Shown in pieces: positions 43,303-56,179 of a stretch of 64,000 bases of DNA. The position numbers and the translations under genes were made by a program. The number at the start of each line of letters is the position of its first letter. Positions within the stretch are counted from its first letter, which is position 1. The DNA is from Amylostereum areolatum. Its lineage: Eukaryota > Basidiomycota > Agaricomycetes > Russulales > Stereaceae. The notes below the pieces were generated by a model that ran no database searches, was not told the origin of the DNA, and worked only from the letters and a program-made list of their open reading frames with translations. The DNA lies in assembly GCA_012932865.1 (NCBI GenBank), contig SAXG01000006.1:620001-684000 (forward strand). The letters run 5' to 3'.

Positions 43303-46300
43303 ATGGCCGTCAACCCTTCTACTTCTCCTACCCATACACGCGCCCCCTCCGGCGATAGGAAGCAAAGTCCTCCCGCCTTTTTGGACCTTGCTGACTCTGT
43401 GAGAGGCTTCCGTGTCGGTTTTCACCCATTTTCTAACCTGCCTCCTAAATCCCAGGCCGCGAGGCTGGGTACTAATATGCCTGACATATCTGCTGTGAGT
43501 CGCTATGCACCGTCTGCACGTTTCTTACTAAGGTCGCTGCTTTTGCAGCGCGTTGAGTTGAAACGCATGGAACATGAAAGGCAGCGGGCGCTTCACCGCA
43601 AATTGTTCGAGGATCAAATGCGCGCCTTGGAGCAGCAGCAGCAACAGGAGCTCCTCACCATCCCTGTCGACAGCAACTCCATCCAACATCTTGCCGTTTC
43701 TGCCCCGACCACGCCTCCCCGCGTCAATGCTGCCCTGGCCGACGATGTGTCCCCTGGCCTTCGTGCCGGCTTCGCGCACCATGGCGTCGACGTTGACGTC
43801 CTCTCCAGGGCTGTCGGGTCAGCTGGCATGGACAAGCGCAAATCAGTGACCTATGCGCCTATAACTCGTTCCCCTGAAGTTCCGTCGGCCATATCTGCCA
43901 GCAATGGGGCTCAAAGTTACGGTCGGGCGGGTGCCAAGAGTATGCCCGCCAGTCGGCGTACCTCGGCGAGCGAGCATGACGAGGAGCTTGCGGCCCATCT
44001 TCAAGGACTTTCGATGGCAGGAGAAGGACGTTCGCACATGTCAGGTCAAGAAGCGGCGTACTACCAACTCCAGCGCAATGGCAAGCTCGATGAGGATGCC
44101 GCACGCTATGGTGCTATCTACAACGCGGGCATGATGCTCGACGAGCAGTTGGATGAGGAAATGCACAGTGCGTAGTTTTAACCTTTATGCTTGGCTTTGT
44201 CTGAATCTTTCCATCAGACGCCATGCGCCATCTTCCAACGTCCGATGACGACAAGTATCAGGCTGCTGCTGCCGCCGCTTTGGCGAAGGTATATTGACAT
44301 TATCGACCATGTCATATGTCCTCTTGGGCTAAATTTGAACAGCAGGTTTCGACGTCTTCTGCGGCACTAGACTTGGCTCAGACCTCTTCGCGTAACTCGC
44401 TCGGACCCCGGTCCGCCGAGGCACGTGAGAAGGCGTCGGAGTGGCCTCAGTTTACTGGCTCCCCCCGACCGGAGTCTATGGCTGGGCGTGGCGACAGGCG
44501 TACAGTCACCAACCCAGCCCTCCATCTAGGTGATGCTAATGGCAAGCTGGGAGTCACGTTATCGGCATCGTCCACTCCCCAAGTACCTCAATTGGCACCT
44601 TCCGGTTCGCATCTCCAGACCCCCAACTCTCGACGTGGTTCCCCCGGTTTTGCAGACCTGTCTATCGCGACTCGATCGGTTCCCGCTACACCGTTGACTG
44701 GAATCAGCAATTCTGCGGCTTCCCTGCTAATCAAAACGCCAGGAACACCTATTTCGCCGGATGGTCATAACCTCAGTGGCCGACTCACCTCACAGGGCAG
44801 CCACCTTGGGGACAGCCCTCTCGGCAGCGATCTGCAGTCCTCCATTTCGAGACTCCCCTCAGGTCAGTACGATTCTAACCTGGGATACAACTCGTTCGAC
44901 GATTCGGTACGTATCACTGTTGAAAGTGACATGCGCCCTTTTCTAACGCCTTTCATGTATAGCAATCTTACAACTCCGATGGCGGCTACATGCTGAACGG
45001 CAACGGGTCCCCGTACAGCTATGAGGGTGAGAGCCATTCAAGTGGTCCTCAAATCGGCGGAACAGGCTCTACGGCGCTGTACCACCACAATGGTTCTCGC
45101 TACGGTCTGGGCATGGGTGGACGAACTAATGGTGATGGAAAGATGAACGGACTTCACGGACCCAAGCACAAGCGAGGTGACATGGATCGCGAGTGTAGGT
45201 TTTTAATTGGCTTCTATGGGTGTCTCCTTATTCATGACTGTTCTAGTCAATCGCTTCGCCGGAACGCGTCTTGAGGATTTGGCCGGAGAGATTCCAAACC
45301 TTTGCAAAGATCAGCATGGTTGCCGGTATCTGCAGAAAAAGTTGGAGGAGGGCGTCCCCGAACATCGCGACATGATTTTCCGTGAGACGTTCGGCCACTT
45401 CGCGGACCTAATGACGGGTATGTTTTCGCTTCTTCATGGTTTACTCTCTCTGACACTCCCTTGCGACAGATCCTTTCGGCAACTATTTGTGCCAGAAGTT
45501 GCTGGAATATTCCACGGACGAGCAGAGGAACGTCATATGCGAATCCGTCGCCCAGGATCTGGTCAACATCTCGTTGAACATGCACGGTACTCGTGCTGTT
45601 CAGAAGATGATCGACTTCCTTTCCACCCGGAGACAGGTGAGTCTGGATCATAATCCATATCCCCTCTGGCACTTACGGGGTGGCTGGAATACAGGCTGAT
45701 AATAGATACCATGGCCAGATTCACTCTATCATTGTGGCTCTCAGCCTTCATGTTGTCGTCCTGATCAAGGACCTTAACGGCAACCATGTTATACAGAAGT
45801 GTCTTAATAAACTTGCCCCAGAGGATAACCAGGTACGTCAGCGATCAGTGCCTGTTGGTTCAATGCTGACTTCCTTGGCATAGTTTATCTACAATGCGGT
45901 CGCTGCCAACTGTGTTGAGGTCGCTACCCACCGCCACGGATGTTGTGTTCTGCAGCGTTGTATCGACCACGCCTCCGATCACCAGCGCATTCAACTTGTC
46001 AACGAGATCACCTACAATGCTCTCACCCTCGTTCAGGACCCCTACGGCAACTATGTGCGTTTTCGTCATGTCCAGGCGCATGATCCGCTTTATAACTTTT
46101 CATCTCAGGTGGTGCAATATATCCTGGATCTCAATGACAACCGCTTCAGTGATGCAGTCATCCGGCAGTTCACTGGGAACGTGTGCGCTTTGTCCGTTCA
46201 GAAGTTCAGCTCCAACGTCATTGAGAAGGTGTGTCAAGGTCATGGTTTGAAATCGTGGTGCTGACAGATCTCCCTCTTAGTGTATCCGTGTCGCGGAACA

Positions 46301-46956
46301 CAGCACCCGGAAGATGTTGATCGAAGAACTTCTGAACCGCACGAGGCTAGAGAAGCTGTTGCGCGACTCGTACGGTAATTATTGTGTGCAGGTACGTTCA
46401 AAACGCCATTCACCTAGACTGCTCTCTGATGAGAGAATAGACCGCGCTGGATTACGCGGAGCCTGGACAGCGTGCGCTCCTCGTGGACGGTATTCGCCCC
46501 GTAATTCCCTTGATCCGCAACACGCCCTACGGCAAGCGTATCCAGAACAAGCTGCAGCGCGAGCAGATGGATCATTATGGCGGCTACCACAGCCAGCAGG
46601 CGTTGGTCAACATGACCCTCGGGAATCAGGGCATGGGCATCGCACCCCACGGCGCTGGCCGCCACATGCAGGGCAACCCGCTCGCCGACGTATACAATAG
46701 CCAAAATGGTCTCTACGGTGCTGCTATGCAGGGCCAAGGCCTTGGTCAGTCCAGCTTGCATGCGCCGATGCACGGCCTGCAGCCTCATTCGATTGACGGT
46801 TACGTTCTTCAAGGCCATTCTGCGCACGGTCAAGGTCTCGCATCTCAAGGTGCTCCAGGAGCGTACACTGCCTTCGGAGGTGCTTATCCCGGTGTCAACG
46901 TCGCAGGGGGACTCTCGGACCCCTACCAACGCGCATCCTTCGGCTACGGGATGTAA
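43303..46956 (+). CDS. PUF4: Puf4/Mpt5-type Pumilio RNA-binding protein
   Basis: PUF proteins bind UGUA-containing elements in 3' UTRs and lower translation or stability of the mRNA (family knowledge). The start MAVNPSTSPTHTRAPSG at 43303 opens about 580 disordered residues with a Gln run. Eight PUM repeats follow over several exons; the base-reading helices are CRYLQ, NYLCQ, TRAVQ, NHVIQ, CCVLQ, NYVVQ, SNVIE and NYCVQ. The fifth, in ATHRHGCCVLQRCIDHAS, and the end, SYGNYCVQTALDYAEPGQ with IRNTPYGKRIQNKL, fit Puf4/Mpt5 more than Puf3, which suggests preference for a longer UGUA site. A Gly/His/Gln-rich tail ends RASFGYGM and TAA at 46956. All junctions checked keep frame. Confidence 0.9.
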
Positions 46957-47754
46957 TGCCTTCGAATCCGGTCCCCGTCTGGCGGTCTTGTCTACCACGC
47001 CCTGCATCCTCCAATCTCCAATCATTCGTTCGTCCATTGGCAATATACCATCCCCATCCTATTTTACTGGTCGTTTGAATCCCTTATCCCCCTCCCACCT
47101 ATATGTTCATCAGCATGCTATCCCCAGCACTTCCGCATAGGGATATCCCCTCCTCTCGTATGGCATACCATGGCGCATTGTATTCAAACCCGCAATTGCT
47201 TCAGTTTCTGTGTATGTGTTGAACCTTTCCCGTGAACACTTTTGGTTGCCACGTCTGTACAGAGTACCTTTTTTCTGAATTGTTTTCCGCCCCCTTCTCG
47301 CATCCTTCTCCCTGCCTCCCCATACTCATCTGTTTAATACGATCTCGTCGCACTACTATTTGTCTGTCATCTGTAGTTATTCGCTCAATCTCATGTCGTT
47401 GTTCGTTTTCTGTAGAGTCCAGTTGGAATAGACACAAGTGAGCTAGACACAAGTGAGCGGTAACACTACGCTAATGAAGTTCAATACTAAGTAACTGCAA
47501 GTTCATTTAGGCTGCAAGTTACCGCGATGGCGCGAGGGTGGACGACGTAGCAACGTGTTCGCGTGAGTGGGTACTGAAGGCGTGTACGAGGGAGATGGCT
47601 CTCGCCATGGTACTAAACAATGGTGGAGATCATGCATGTGTGCGATGGCATATCATAGTGTATGCATACATGAAGGCCCAATTTTTCGTGTGGTGTACAG
47701 CAGAGAACAGCGGGACGATGTAAAAATGAGGAGGAACGTGAACGCTTCCAATGT
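46957..47754. other. 3' region of PUF4
   Basis: About 800 bases, T-rich at first, between the converging stops of PUF4 and RPS29. Consistent with a long PUF4 3' UTR. No coding frame of interest; nothing else recognised. Confidence 0.45.
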
Positions 47755-48047
47755 TCACCGGTTCTGAACGAAACGAGATGGCTTGATCAACCTTTGGAGA
47801 CGCTTGAGACCAAGTAAGACGCACCTTGACGAACCCGATCATGGCAGACTTCTCGCGAAAGCACTGACGGCAGAGGTCAAGACCGTACTTGCGGATAAGA
47901 CCTGCCTGGTGGGCGCAGAGGCGGCTGCAGAGGGAGGGAAGAGGTCAGAAACCGTAGCAGCTGCTAGACGACGGCGCCGACGCACCATTGACGACTGCCC
48001 TTGCCGAATTTACGAGGGCGGGAAAACCAAACGGCGTCGTGGGTCAT
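47755..48047 (-). CDS. RPS29: 40S ribosomal protein S29 (uS14)
   Basis: Small zinc-binding protein of the 40S head near the decoding site (family knowledge). Three exons: 48047-47986, 47924-47825 and 47763-47755. They code [20 protein letters not shown], then [34 protein letters not shown] and, in a final exon of nine bases, N, R and stop. The total of 56 residues is the normal length, and the four zinc ligands are in CRLC and CRQC. Donors GTGCGT and acceptors CTGCAG and TTCAG fit, and phases match (TG/C split for the first Cys). Highly expressed in other fungi; it sits 235 bases from a tRNA gene that points the other way. Confidence 0.93.
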
Positions 48048-48282
48048 TTTGGGTGGATGGTACTGGTCGACGTGCGAATCGTGTAGGATTGAGTGGAATG
48101 CGCTGCGAAACGGATTGAGTGAACGTACCTCGTCGGACGGGCGATGTGGTGGTCGAGTGCGAGCCAATGAGATCTCTGAAAGGAACTGTACAGTTGAATC
48201 GCGTGTGGCGGCGAGGGGCTCCGGAGGTCCGATAGGATAGCCCCGAGATAATGAATACCACAAGCGTAACCTTAATATCAAG

Positions 48283-48381
48283 GCCTGCCTAGCTCAATCG
48301 GATAGAGCGTCAGACTCTTACAGGCGGGTTCATTCCAACTTCGGAATCTGAAGGCTGCGAGTTCGACCCTCGCGGTGGGCT
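48283..48381 (+). tRNA. tRNA-Lys (anticodon CUU) with a 25-base intron
   Basis: The acceptor arm GCCTGCC (48283-48289) pairs with GGTGGGC (48374-48380), allowing two G-T pairs. The D arm holds TAGCTCAATCGGATAGAGC, with internal box A. The anticodon stem TCAGA pairs with TCTGA around loop CT-CTT-A-A, with the anticodon at 48317-48319. An intron at 48321-48345 sits after position 37, the canonical site. The T arm GCGAG-TTCGACC-CTCGC contains box B. A T-rich run (TTTCTTTTTCC) just after the gene serves as the Pol III terminator. Confidence 0.93.
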
Positions 48382-48912
48382 AGTTTCTTTTTCCGCTTTT
48401 TCCTTTTACTTACTTAGTAAGCGCTCGACTCCTACGTTACGTAATTTTCAGTTTCAAGTTTCAACTTTCAAGCGCTCAAACAGCGGTCCAGCGGAAGCCT
48501 GAGCAGCTCAACTGACTCTGAGCCAAGTCAGATTCTGATCACTGATATCCCCTCCTTCTCAACCTCATGGACAGTGGACTTCTTGAGAGGAAGCTCCATG
48601 ACAAGTGGACTTTTCAGGCCGTTCAGGTGCAATCGGTTCTTTATCCCCCTTGCGCGTGAACATCTTGCGGGCCGTTTGCTCGCCCATCCCCCAACTTGAC
48701 ACTTCTGCAAGTTCTTCCGAGGCTTTCGCCGCATGCTCTCGAATGAGGCTGCTCTTGATATATCGGGTCATCCTCCTGACTTTCTCCCCCTCTCCGGCCC
48801 TCCAGGAGCCTCTTGATAGCATCATGAGATCGTGAGCATGCAATTCCGTTCACAGGTATAAATGTAGCTCTGGCGCAACACGATACCCACCGGCAGGAGG
48901 TCTACTTTCGTC
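48382..48912. other. Intergenic region upstream of the GH127 gene
   Basis: About 530 bases. The first few are the Pol III terminator of the tRNA; the rest is presumably the GH127 promoter. Open frames here lack any protein-like character. Nothing recognised. Confidence 0.4.
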
Positions 48913-51900
48913 ATGTTTCTCAATCCTCTGCTTGTGGTCTCTCTCTCCCTCGGTGGCCGCGCCCTGGCTCAGACCGGCCGTAAGTCGACCTTGCTTATGC
49001 ATAACACGCATATATAACGTCTGTGTGTATAGTCGCGCCGAAGGCTTTCTTGAGTCTTCCTCTCGGAGCTATCAAGCCATCTGGTTGGCTTCATGACCAA
49101 GTGAGACTGCCGTTTTACCGACGGAAACTTGGTTTCTTACAATATTTCCAGCGTATGGTCCAGACGAATGGACTCGCTGGACACGAGCACGAGTTCTACG
49201 ATTAGTACGTCCTAGCATTTTCTCTTATCCTCCCCTCCATCGTGTAAGCTCACTCGTCATATAGCGTTGCGAATACCGACTGGACCGGTGGCACTTCCTT
49301 CTATTCAAACCTGGAGGAAGGTACGTATTCGTCTACGCGACTCGATGCCGCTATATGCTGATTCCAACTCTCCCAGCGGGAAGCTATTGGTTTGTACGTT
49401 ACAAGACACTCTGTCTGCCGGCGGTGCTGATTGTACGTCGTGGTAGAATGCGATGGTTCCCAACGGGGTCCTTGCTGGAGATGCAACCATCATGAATCTA
49501 ACACAGGGTTTCCTGGATTATGTACTCGACCACCAGGACGAAACAGGGTGGCTAGGTCCCGAAGTTGGCACTAAAAAACCACGCTATCTCTGGGGAAGGT
49601 GATTCAAGTTTCCCTGTAAATTCAGGTTCGCATAGGTTAACATCGTCCATAGGTACCCCTTCTTCTTTGGTGCCATCCAAATGGTCGAGGCCGACCCGTC
49701 CCAGACCGACCGTGTAGTCGCTGCATTCCAGAAATTCGCTTCATTGGCCAACACCATGCTCCACAATGGCCAAGGTCTTGAAGATTGGACAAGGACCCGC
49801 TGGGAAGATTTCGTTATTATGCTCCAGTGGTACGTTTGCTCCATTGTATTGATGCGGCAAACTAGATGTCGAGGACAGGATGTATGACAACGGTCATTCC
49901 GGTGGCCAAGAAGATCTCCTCATTGATACGATGAAAATGCTGAAATACACCGGCGATCCGTGGGAGTCCGTCTTCGATGAGCAGGTTCAAACGTTTTCTA
50001 TCATTCCTCGGTCGACCTAAGTCACCTGATTATTCTTCTGTCCAGTTCTTCCCCCAAGAAGCTGTGGATAACCTTGAAAATCCTTTCAACGTTCTGACCT
50101 GGCACGGTGTGAACATGGCGGAAGGTCTCAAGGCTCTACCCTCCACATACCGTTTTACACACAATCAATCTGGTGACCGTATACCTCCATGCTTGTTTCG
50201 ACATGAGACTCATGATCCTGGGAAGACCTGGACAGGGCCAGCAGTGGTTGGGACTTGCTGTTTCAGTATCACGGACGGCCTTCAGGTGTGTAGGTGGTTG
50301 GCGATTTGCAGATGGTGCTAAACAGGCTTGTAGGGATTTATGCAGCGGACGAATATCTTGCGGGGCTCGAGGCAGTCCGTGGGTGCGTATCTTAACCTCG
50401 ATCATTGTGCTTGGCTTATGTGGGAATTTCAGGACCGAGCTTTGCCTAGTGGTGGTATGTGATCTCTCCTAGGAAACTCTAACGAACGTTGAACGCCCGC
50501 TACCCTACAGGAAACTATGTTCTCGTGAGCATGTCATCTCTCTGTTCGCAAAAGAGACTGACGACAATGCAGGGGATCATACTTATATCAAGTCATCGGG
50601 GATCCTAAGTTTGCTGACCGGGTACGTCCACCCCTAGCGTGGGCCATCGCTACTAACGTAGCTTCAACGCATCTAGGTTGAGCGCATCGCGTATAACGCC
50701 TTACCGGCGACGTTGACAGGAAGTAAGCAAAATTCTTATAGTGCTCAGAGCGTCGTGTGAACGTTTTGAGGTAGATATGTGGTCGCGTCAATATCTTCAA
50801 GAACAGAACCAGATCGCCGCACAGAACATGACACCGTACGTTCCTTCTCTCGAAAGTAGGATCTGTGATGACATGCGGAATTCCAGTAACCCATTCCCCA
50901 ATGACGGGTATCCTGATTTGCTGAATTATACTTTGCGTTTATACTCATTGGAGTTCGTAGTCCGTACTCAAATGTGTTTGGACTAGAGCCCAACTACCCG
51001 TGAGTACGCGGAGCCCCGGGAGTCTTGCTCATTGTTTGATCTCGCCTTCCAGATGTTGCACCGTCAATCATCCACAGGGTTGGCCCAAGTTCATAACCAA
51101 CTCTTTCCTCGTCACGCCAGACAATGCATCGCTCGTGCATCTTTATCTCGGCCCTTTCAGCACTAATACAAATCTCGCCAATGGTGAGCGGATGTATTGG
51201 GGTTGATTCAACCTGTTTGGCTAAGACTATCATCTAGATAACGCAGTTTCGGTCACCGTCGACACGCTATACCCCTTCGGTGACACTTTGACTACAACGA
51301 TCACTGCCCAGAAAAATTTCCTCTACTACGTTCGCATTCCGAGCTGGGTTTCGAGCGGGACCATCTCCGTCAATGGCGCTGCTTCCACCCCAGTGGCTCC
51401 AAAGAATGGATTGCATGCCGTTCAAGTTTCCGCTGGCCAGACAACCTTAGTACTCAACCTTCCCGCTGATATCACAACCGGTATGCCTCTGTCCCGAAGA
51501 CTAAGTGTGAAACTGACATCGTATCCGATTTCGATAGAGGATCGGCCGCACGGTGCCATAGCCGTACATCGCGGCCCGCTGCACTACGCCTTCGATATTT
51601 CCCGTAACGAGACTGTTATCGCGCGCAATGCCCAAGAATCCCGTGCCGTAGATCTCCAATTCGAAGCCACCGGGACCTGGCAATACGCCATTGATCCGTC
51701 CACCCTCCAATTCCACAACGAGGGTTCGCCCGCATCTGGCACGCTCCCTTCACCCATATTCGACACGGGTTTACCCCCTTTCACAATCACCGCCACCGCA
51801 TGCCAGATCGACTGGGACGTCGCCGGGGACACGTTCGCCGCTTCGCCACCCACGAACCCGACATGCACGGGTGCGAAGACGAACATCACTCTCTGGCCTT

Positions 51901-51950
51901 TCGGGGTGCGTTTGCCTGCTTTGACTGATCATACAGCTGCAGTCTACTGA
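48913..51950 (+). CDS. Secreted GH127-family (DUF1680) glycoside hydrolase, putative beta-L-arabinofuranosidase
   Basis: The start MFLNPLLVVSLSLGGRALAQ is a signal peptide. About fifteen short exons then give FLSLPLGAIKPSGWLHDQ, TNGLAGHEHEFYDY, SYWFNAMVPNGVL, LDHQDETGWLGPE, LWGRYPFFFGAIQMVEADP, WDLLFQYHGRPSG, AADEYLAGLEAVRGTELC, RIAYNALPATLTG and PNYPCCTVNHPQGWPKF. This is the DUF1680/GH127 pattern, with the Cys pair that in characterised GH127 enzymes includes the catalytic nucleophile (family knowledge). The C-terminal beta region includes EDRPHGAIAVHRGPLHYAF and ends TDHTAAVY, TGA at 51950. All exon joins tested keep frame. The substrate is probably plant cell-wall arabinan or arabinose-bearing glycoprotein, by inference from the family. 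Confidence 0.85.
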
Positions 51951-52258
51951 TTTCCTGGGGGGGTAGGCTACGAAGCTTCGTGTTGGCGAGTTCCCGGTCT
52001 TTTCTGTTTGACTTGTGAAGTTTGGATGAACAAATTGGAAACATTTTTGTGGTTAGCTGTATTTCCTTTGCTCACGTCCATACATATCTGTATATGCTCG
52101 TCCTGTGTGCACACGATTAAAAAGTTCGTGATTGAGCTAATCATATCGTAAGAAGGATAATTAGTACGGAGCCCATTCGCCCCCCTGCCATATTTCAGTG
52201 CATACGTATATATACACGTTCGGACGTGCTCCTAAAAGGCAAGCCTGCCGACCAGCAC
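51951..52258. other. Convergent 3' region between GH127 and GYF genes
   Basis: 308 bases between converging stops, T-rich, consistent with two 3' UTRs. Nothing else seen. Confidence 0.5.
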
Positions 52259-55200
52259 CTAGACGCGCCCACCCTTCTTCTTTTTATTTACAACCTTGAA
52301 CCCGCCCCATTCAGATTGCTGACTCGGCTTAGGCTGCGCCTTGACCACGTCCGCGATTGATGTGGGCCTGCCTGCTTTTTTCGCAGCTGCATCCGCCTTG
52401 CGCTTAGTGACGAATTCTTGCGCGAACCGACGGCCGTCGAGGGTGGTGCTATGTGCATAGATGAGATCAGAAATAATCTCCATCGTGACTGGATCAACGT
52501 CCAAGGGGAAGGAGAGTAGCATAGATATGATGTCTTCATCTGTGTGAAATGTCAGGCATCGGCAAGGATATTGATCGATACGGAGAAACTCACAGTTGAC
52601 GGCGCCGTTGAGGGCTTTGAGGGTATCGCTGAGCCACCTCAAGAAGTCTGCGGAGGGCGCAGCAGGCGTGTCGTCGACCTTCGGTGGCGCTACGGTCTTG
52701 ACCGGAACGGGGGTACGAGCGGGGGCGGGGGCGGTGGGTGTGCGTGTGGTCCCTGATGGAGTTGTCGTTGTCGTAGAGGACGATGTGGCTAGCGCAGGGC
52801 GAGTAGGTACTGGAGCTGGGCTAGGGGCAATACCAGATTTTCCGTTGGCTCCAACGGTTGTCCAAGCACCTCCAATGGATGGTATAGCATTAGAGCCCTA
52901 CTGAACGTAAGACACAAAAAAAATGGGAAAGAAATCGACGAGCGAACCTTGTTCGTGGTGTCAGCATATGCACGCCGAGCAGTCGCCGCGGCCGTTTCTT
53001 TCGCCACCGCTTTCTTACGTCTCTCTTCTTCCTCTTGTATCTCCTTCATTGACTTCTTCGCAGCAACAGGCTTGGTGGTAGCCGTCCAGACGGGCGCTGG
53101 AGCTCCAGAGGTAGCAGACGTAGGCGCACCGGGAGTGATTGGTGTTTCCTTCGTCGGGGCGGCGGTGCGAGGAGTTCCCACCTGTGATGTTGGGAGACCC
53201 CAAGATGCAGTGAATGGTTGAGGATCTTCGATCTGAACGACCACCCCGGCAGCGCGGGTAGCACGCTCCCGTTCTCGTTCTGCAGCTTTCCGTGCTTCTT
53301 GTATTTTTGCTTCTGCCTCTTGAATCTCGCGAAGACCCATCGGTGCATTTCCTTGCTTCTTTTTGTCCTCCTCGGTGGACCAGACCGGCTTTACGGCCTG
53401 TGTTGACGGTGTCGAAGGAAGAGACTCTTGGGTGGGAACAGGAGCAGGAGCAGAAGCAGGAACAGCAGGTGTAACCGGAGCAGAGCCTTTTTGTTTCGTC
53501 TTGACAGGCTGTTGAGTCGGTTCGGGTATTGCCTCAGCAGCAGCAGACTCAACGCCATGCAAGGCTTCCACGGGGCTTCCCTCTGCCGTCGGAGGTTCCT
53601 TGACACGGGCTGCCTCTTGTTCCTGTTGTTGGTTATGCTGCCCCAGATTGCTGACGGTCAGACTGTTGGGACCTTCAACTTGACGCCAAGACTCGTCTAC
53701 GATTCCTTGGGAAGCGATGTACCACGGAGACTGTTCATCCACGCCCGACGATACAGGAGCTGGTTGGTTGGGAGACTTCCAATTCGCTGTCGATGCAGAC
53801 GGCCCCTCCCTAGTTGTGAATGTGTTGCGGGAGGTTGGGAATACATTTTCGAAAGGGACAGCGCCTGTCCGTTTGGCCACCGAAGGCTCCGTACCACTCC
53901 AGGAAGCTTGAAGTGACGGTGCTCCAGGCTTCTGGGTACCGAAGCTTTGGGGGGAATTAGGCGTTTGCGCGGTAGAGGTGCGGGAGGGAGCCACCGATTG
54001 TGCAGGGGCGTAACCCAACGAGGGTGACTGGGTGTATGGCTGATTGGTATCGAAAGGAGAAGGGGATGCGGCATGCTGATCGTAATTCCCAATCCGGCCG
54101 TGGTTTGGTTTGCTCTCGTATATATCCCGTGATGGACCAGCTCTCGAAAAGTCGGGCTGAGCCAAGCCTCCGTATGTTACATTCATGCCATCGTGGGGTG
54201 TGGAAATGGTACCGGCAGTCCTGGACAACGGTGATGGCGTTATATATGTCAGGTCGACACCTGCGTGGCCTATGTTGGGGCTGTATGAATCAAGAGAAGT
54301 AGTCCTAATCCCGGTCAGGCCGTTTTGGCCACTTCCCGAAGATGACCAAGGCATGGCGTTGACATACGGAGCGTGGTTGACACCATAGCTGTCTGTCGAA
54401 GCGGTGCGAACAGGTGCTGCATTGGAGAAACTGCCGCGAGCATAATGTGGATCATATTGAGAGTCATTGAAGGGTTGATCATTGAACGCTGGTCGTCGAA
54501 ATCCACCTTCCACAAGGTTGCTAGCGCGCGGACCAACTGACGAGTCGCTCATTGGGTGTATGTGATTCCCCACACGACCACCAAAAGCTGAAGGATCCGG
54601 GGAACCGTTGCCGTACCGGCCCGCGCCGAAGGATGAGGACGGAGAGTGAGAAGCTGGGGAGCTGGTGGTGTAATAGGACTCTAGCGCGGCTTGTTGGACG
54701 GACCGAGTAGGAATGGGCTGGTACGGCGTATTGAATCCTTGGTGGTCTCGAGATGTGGGGGGAGTTTCCGTGATGTGGTTTCGCATCGGAGGGAGACCAG
54801 GCGGTGCGATGTTATCGAATGGAGTGAGGAAGATGTTGTCGCTACCCAGCCTCTGTAGGAGCACCCCGACAGGAGTCCAGTCCGTATCCATCGTCGTTCG
54901 CTTGACCAGAAGTTCGACTGCGAAATACCCCTCTGTAAACCATTTCTGCATTACATCGGCACGGAAAGGACCTGGAGGACCTGATGTCAACGTCCGAGCA
55001 TACCATATATTACATTGGGATCACCTTGTATCTGGCCTTGAGGATCTAGATACGACCATTCTATGCTAGCGGGGTCGGCTAGTGCTGCCGGAGGCTCATT
55101 CGTATGCGCAAGCTTTCCTTCAGATGCTTCCGCGTCCTTCACCGACAAGCCTGCCATGCCAGTTGTAATAGGCCCTGTAGGTTCCTTGGGCTCGGTAATC

Positions 55201-56179
55201 GTGGCTCGATTAAAGCTGGCAGGGCTTTGGTCGAGGTGGGAACTGCTACCATTCTTTCCTGTCGCGCGCCAGTCAGAATTGGTGCTCGACCGTGAATCAT
55301 CTTCCTCCTCTTCCTTGATGTTCAGGCCACCTCCATCCAAAGCCTCGGTCTCGTCAGCACGAGAAGTCGATGCGGGAGGCTTCGGACCATTTTCGGATGC
55401 ACGCCTCCGGGCCACCCACGAATCACCTGAGCTCAGTACGCCGTCAATACCGCCCGGAGTCAGAGGTGCACGCGTGCGAGGAGACGGCAGAGGGCCATCA
55501 CGCGGAGAGCCAAAGGAACCTTGAGTCGATGTTAACGACAGCTTTCGTGGTATGGCAAGAGGTGGATCTGAAAGAGAACGAGGTTGCATCTTTCATCATA
55601 CCACCACAAAAAGGTGAAAAAGTACCTGCGCTGTCACGGCGCCTTGCAATAAGATTGAATCTCTCCCTCATCGGGCTCGCCATGCCCGAGCCGTTGCTCA
55701 TAAGTTTCGGCCGGTCACCTGTGGCAGGCGAAAGAGGCGACAAATAGTCGGATGACTGGCGCCTACGGACTTCTGAGTTGAGGGAGCCTACGAAGAGCTG
55801 CGCGATTTCGAGAGTTTGCACCACCAACGACTGCATGCACAACGTTACGCACCTTGCGTTCAGCATCACTCCATTCCTTCAGAGAGACAGGCTCGTTGCC
55901 AACCTCGCGAACGACGCCTTCCCATCGCTCCACCTCGAGACCTAGACCGCCACGCCCCCCACCTTCCTTGTAGATCCGAAGCAACTCGTCTTTGCTGTAG
56001 AAAAAAGGGTTGGATGGATCAGGCTTGTCCTGCGATGCATTGATGGTAGGAGCGACGAGGGAAGAGTATGAGGAAGTATGCGTAACAGCAGGAGGAGGGG
56101 ATGGAGGGTTCTGAGGCCGAGAGGGATGCTTGGGTCGCATCCATTCGGGACCAAAGTGCATAGTGGTTGTGGCTGCCAT
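52259..56179 (-). CDS. SMY2: GYF-domain protein (SMY2/Syh1/GIGYF type)
   Basis: GYF proteins bind proline-rich partners and act in mRNA decay or translational repression and in vesicle traffic (family knowledge). The start MAATTTMHFGPEWMRPKHPS at 56179 is typical, followed by DPSNPFFYSKDELLRIYKEG. A disordered region follows, then the GYF domain split by an intron: EWSYLDPQGQIQ / GPFRADVMQKWFTEGYFAVE. A very long exon (to about 52,925) is Ser/Pro/Gln-rich, with a charged coiled stretch EIQEEEERRKKAVAKETAAA. The C-terminal exons hold a conserved helical segment (DFLRWLSDTLKALNGAVN; SMLLSFPLDVDPVTMEIISD) and end VNKKKKGGRV, TAG at 52259. About 1,230 residues; frame is clean throughout. Confidence 0.88.
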
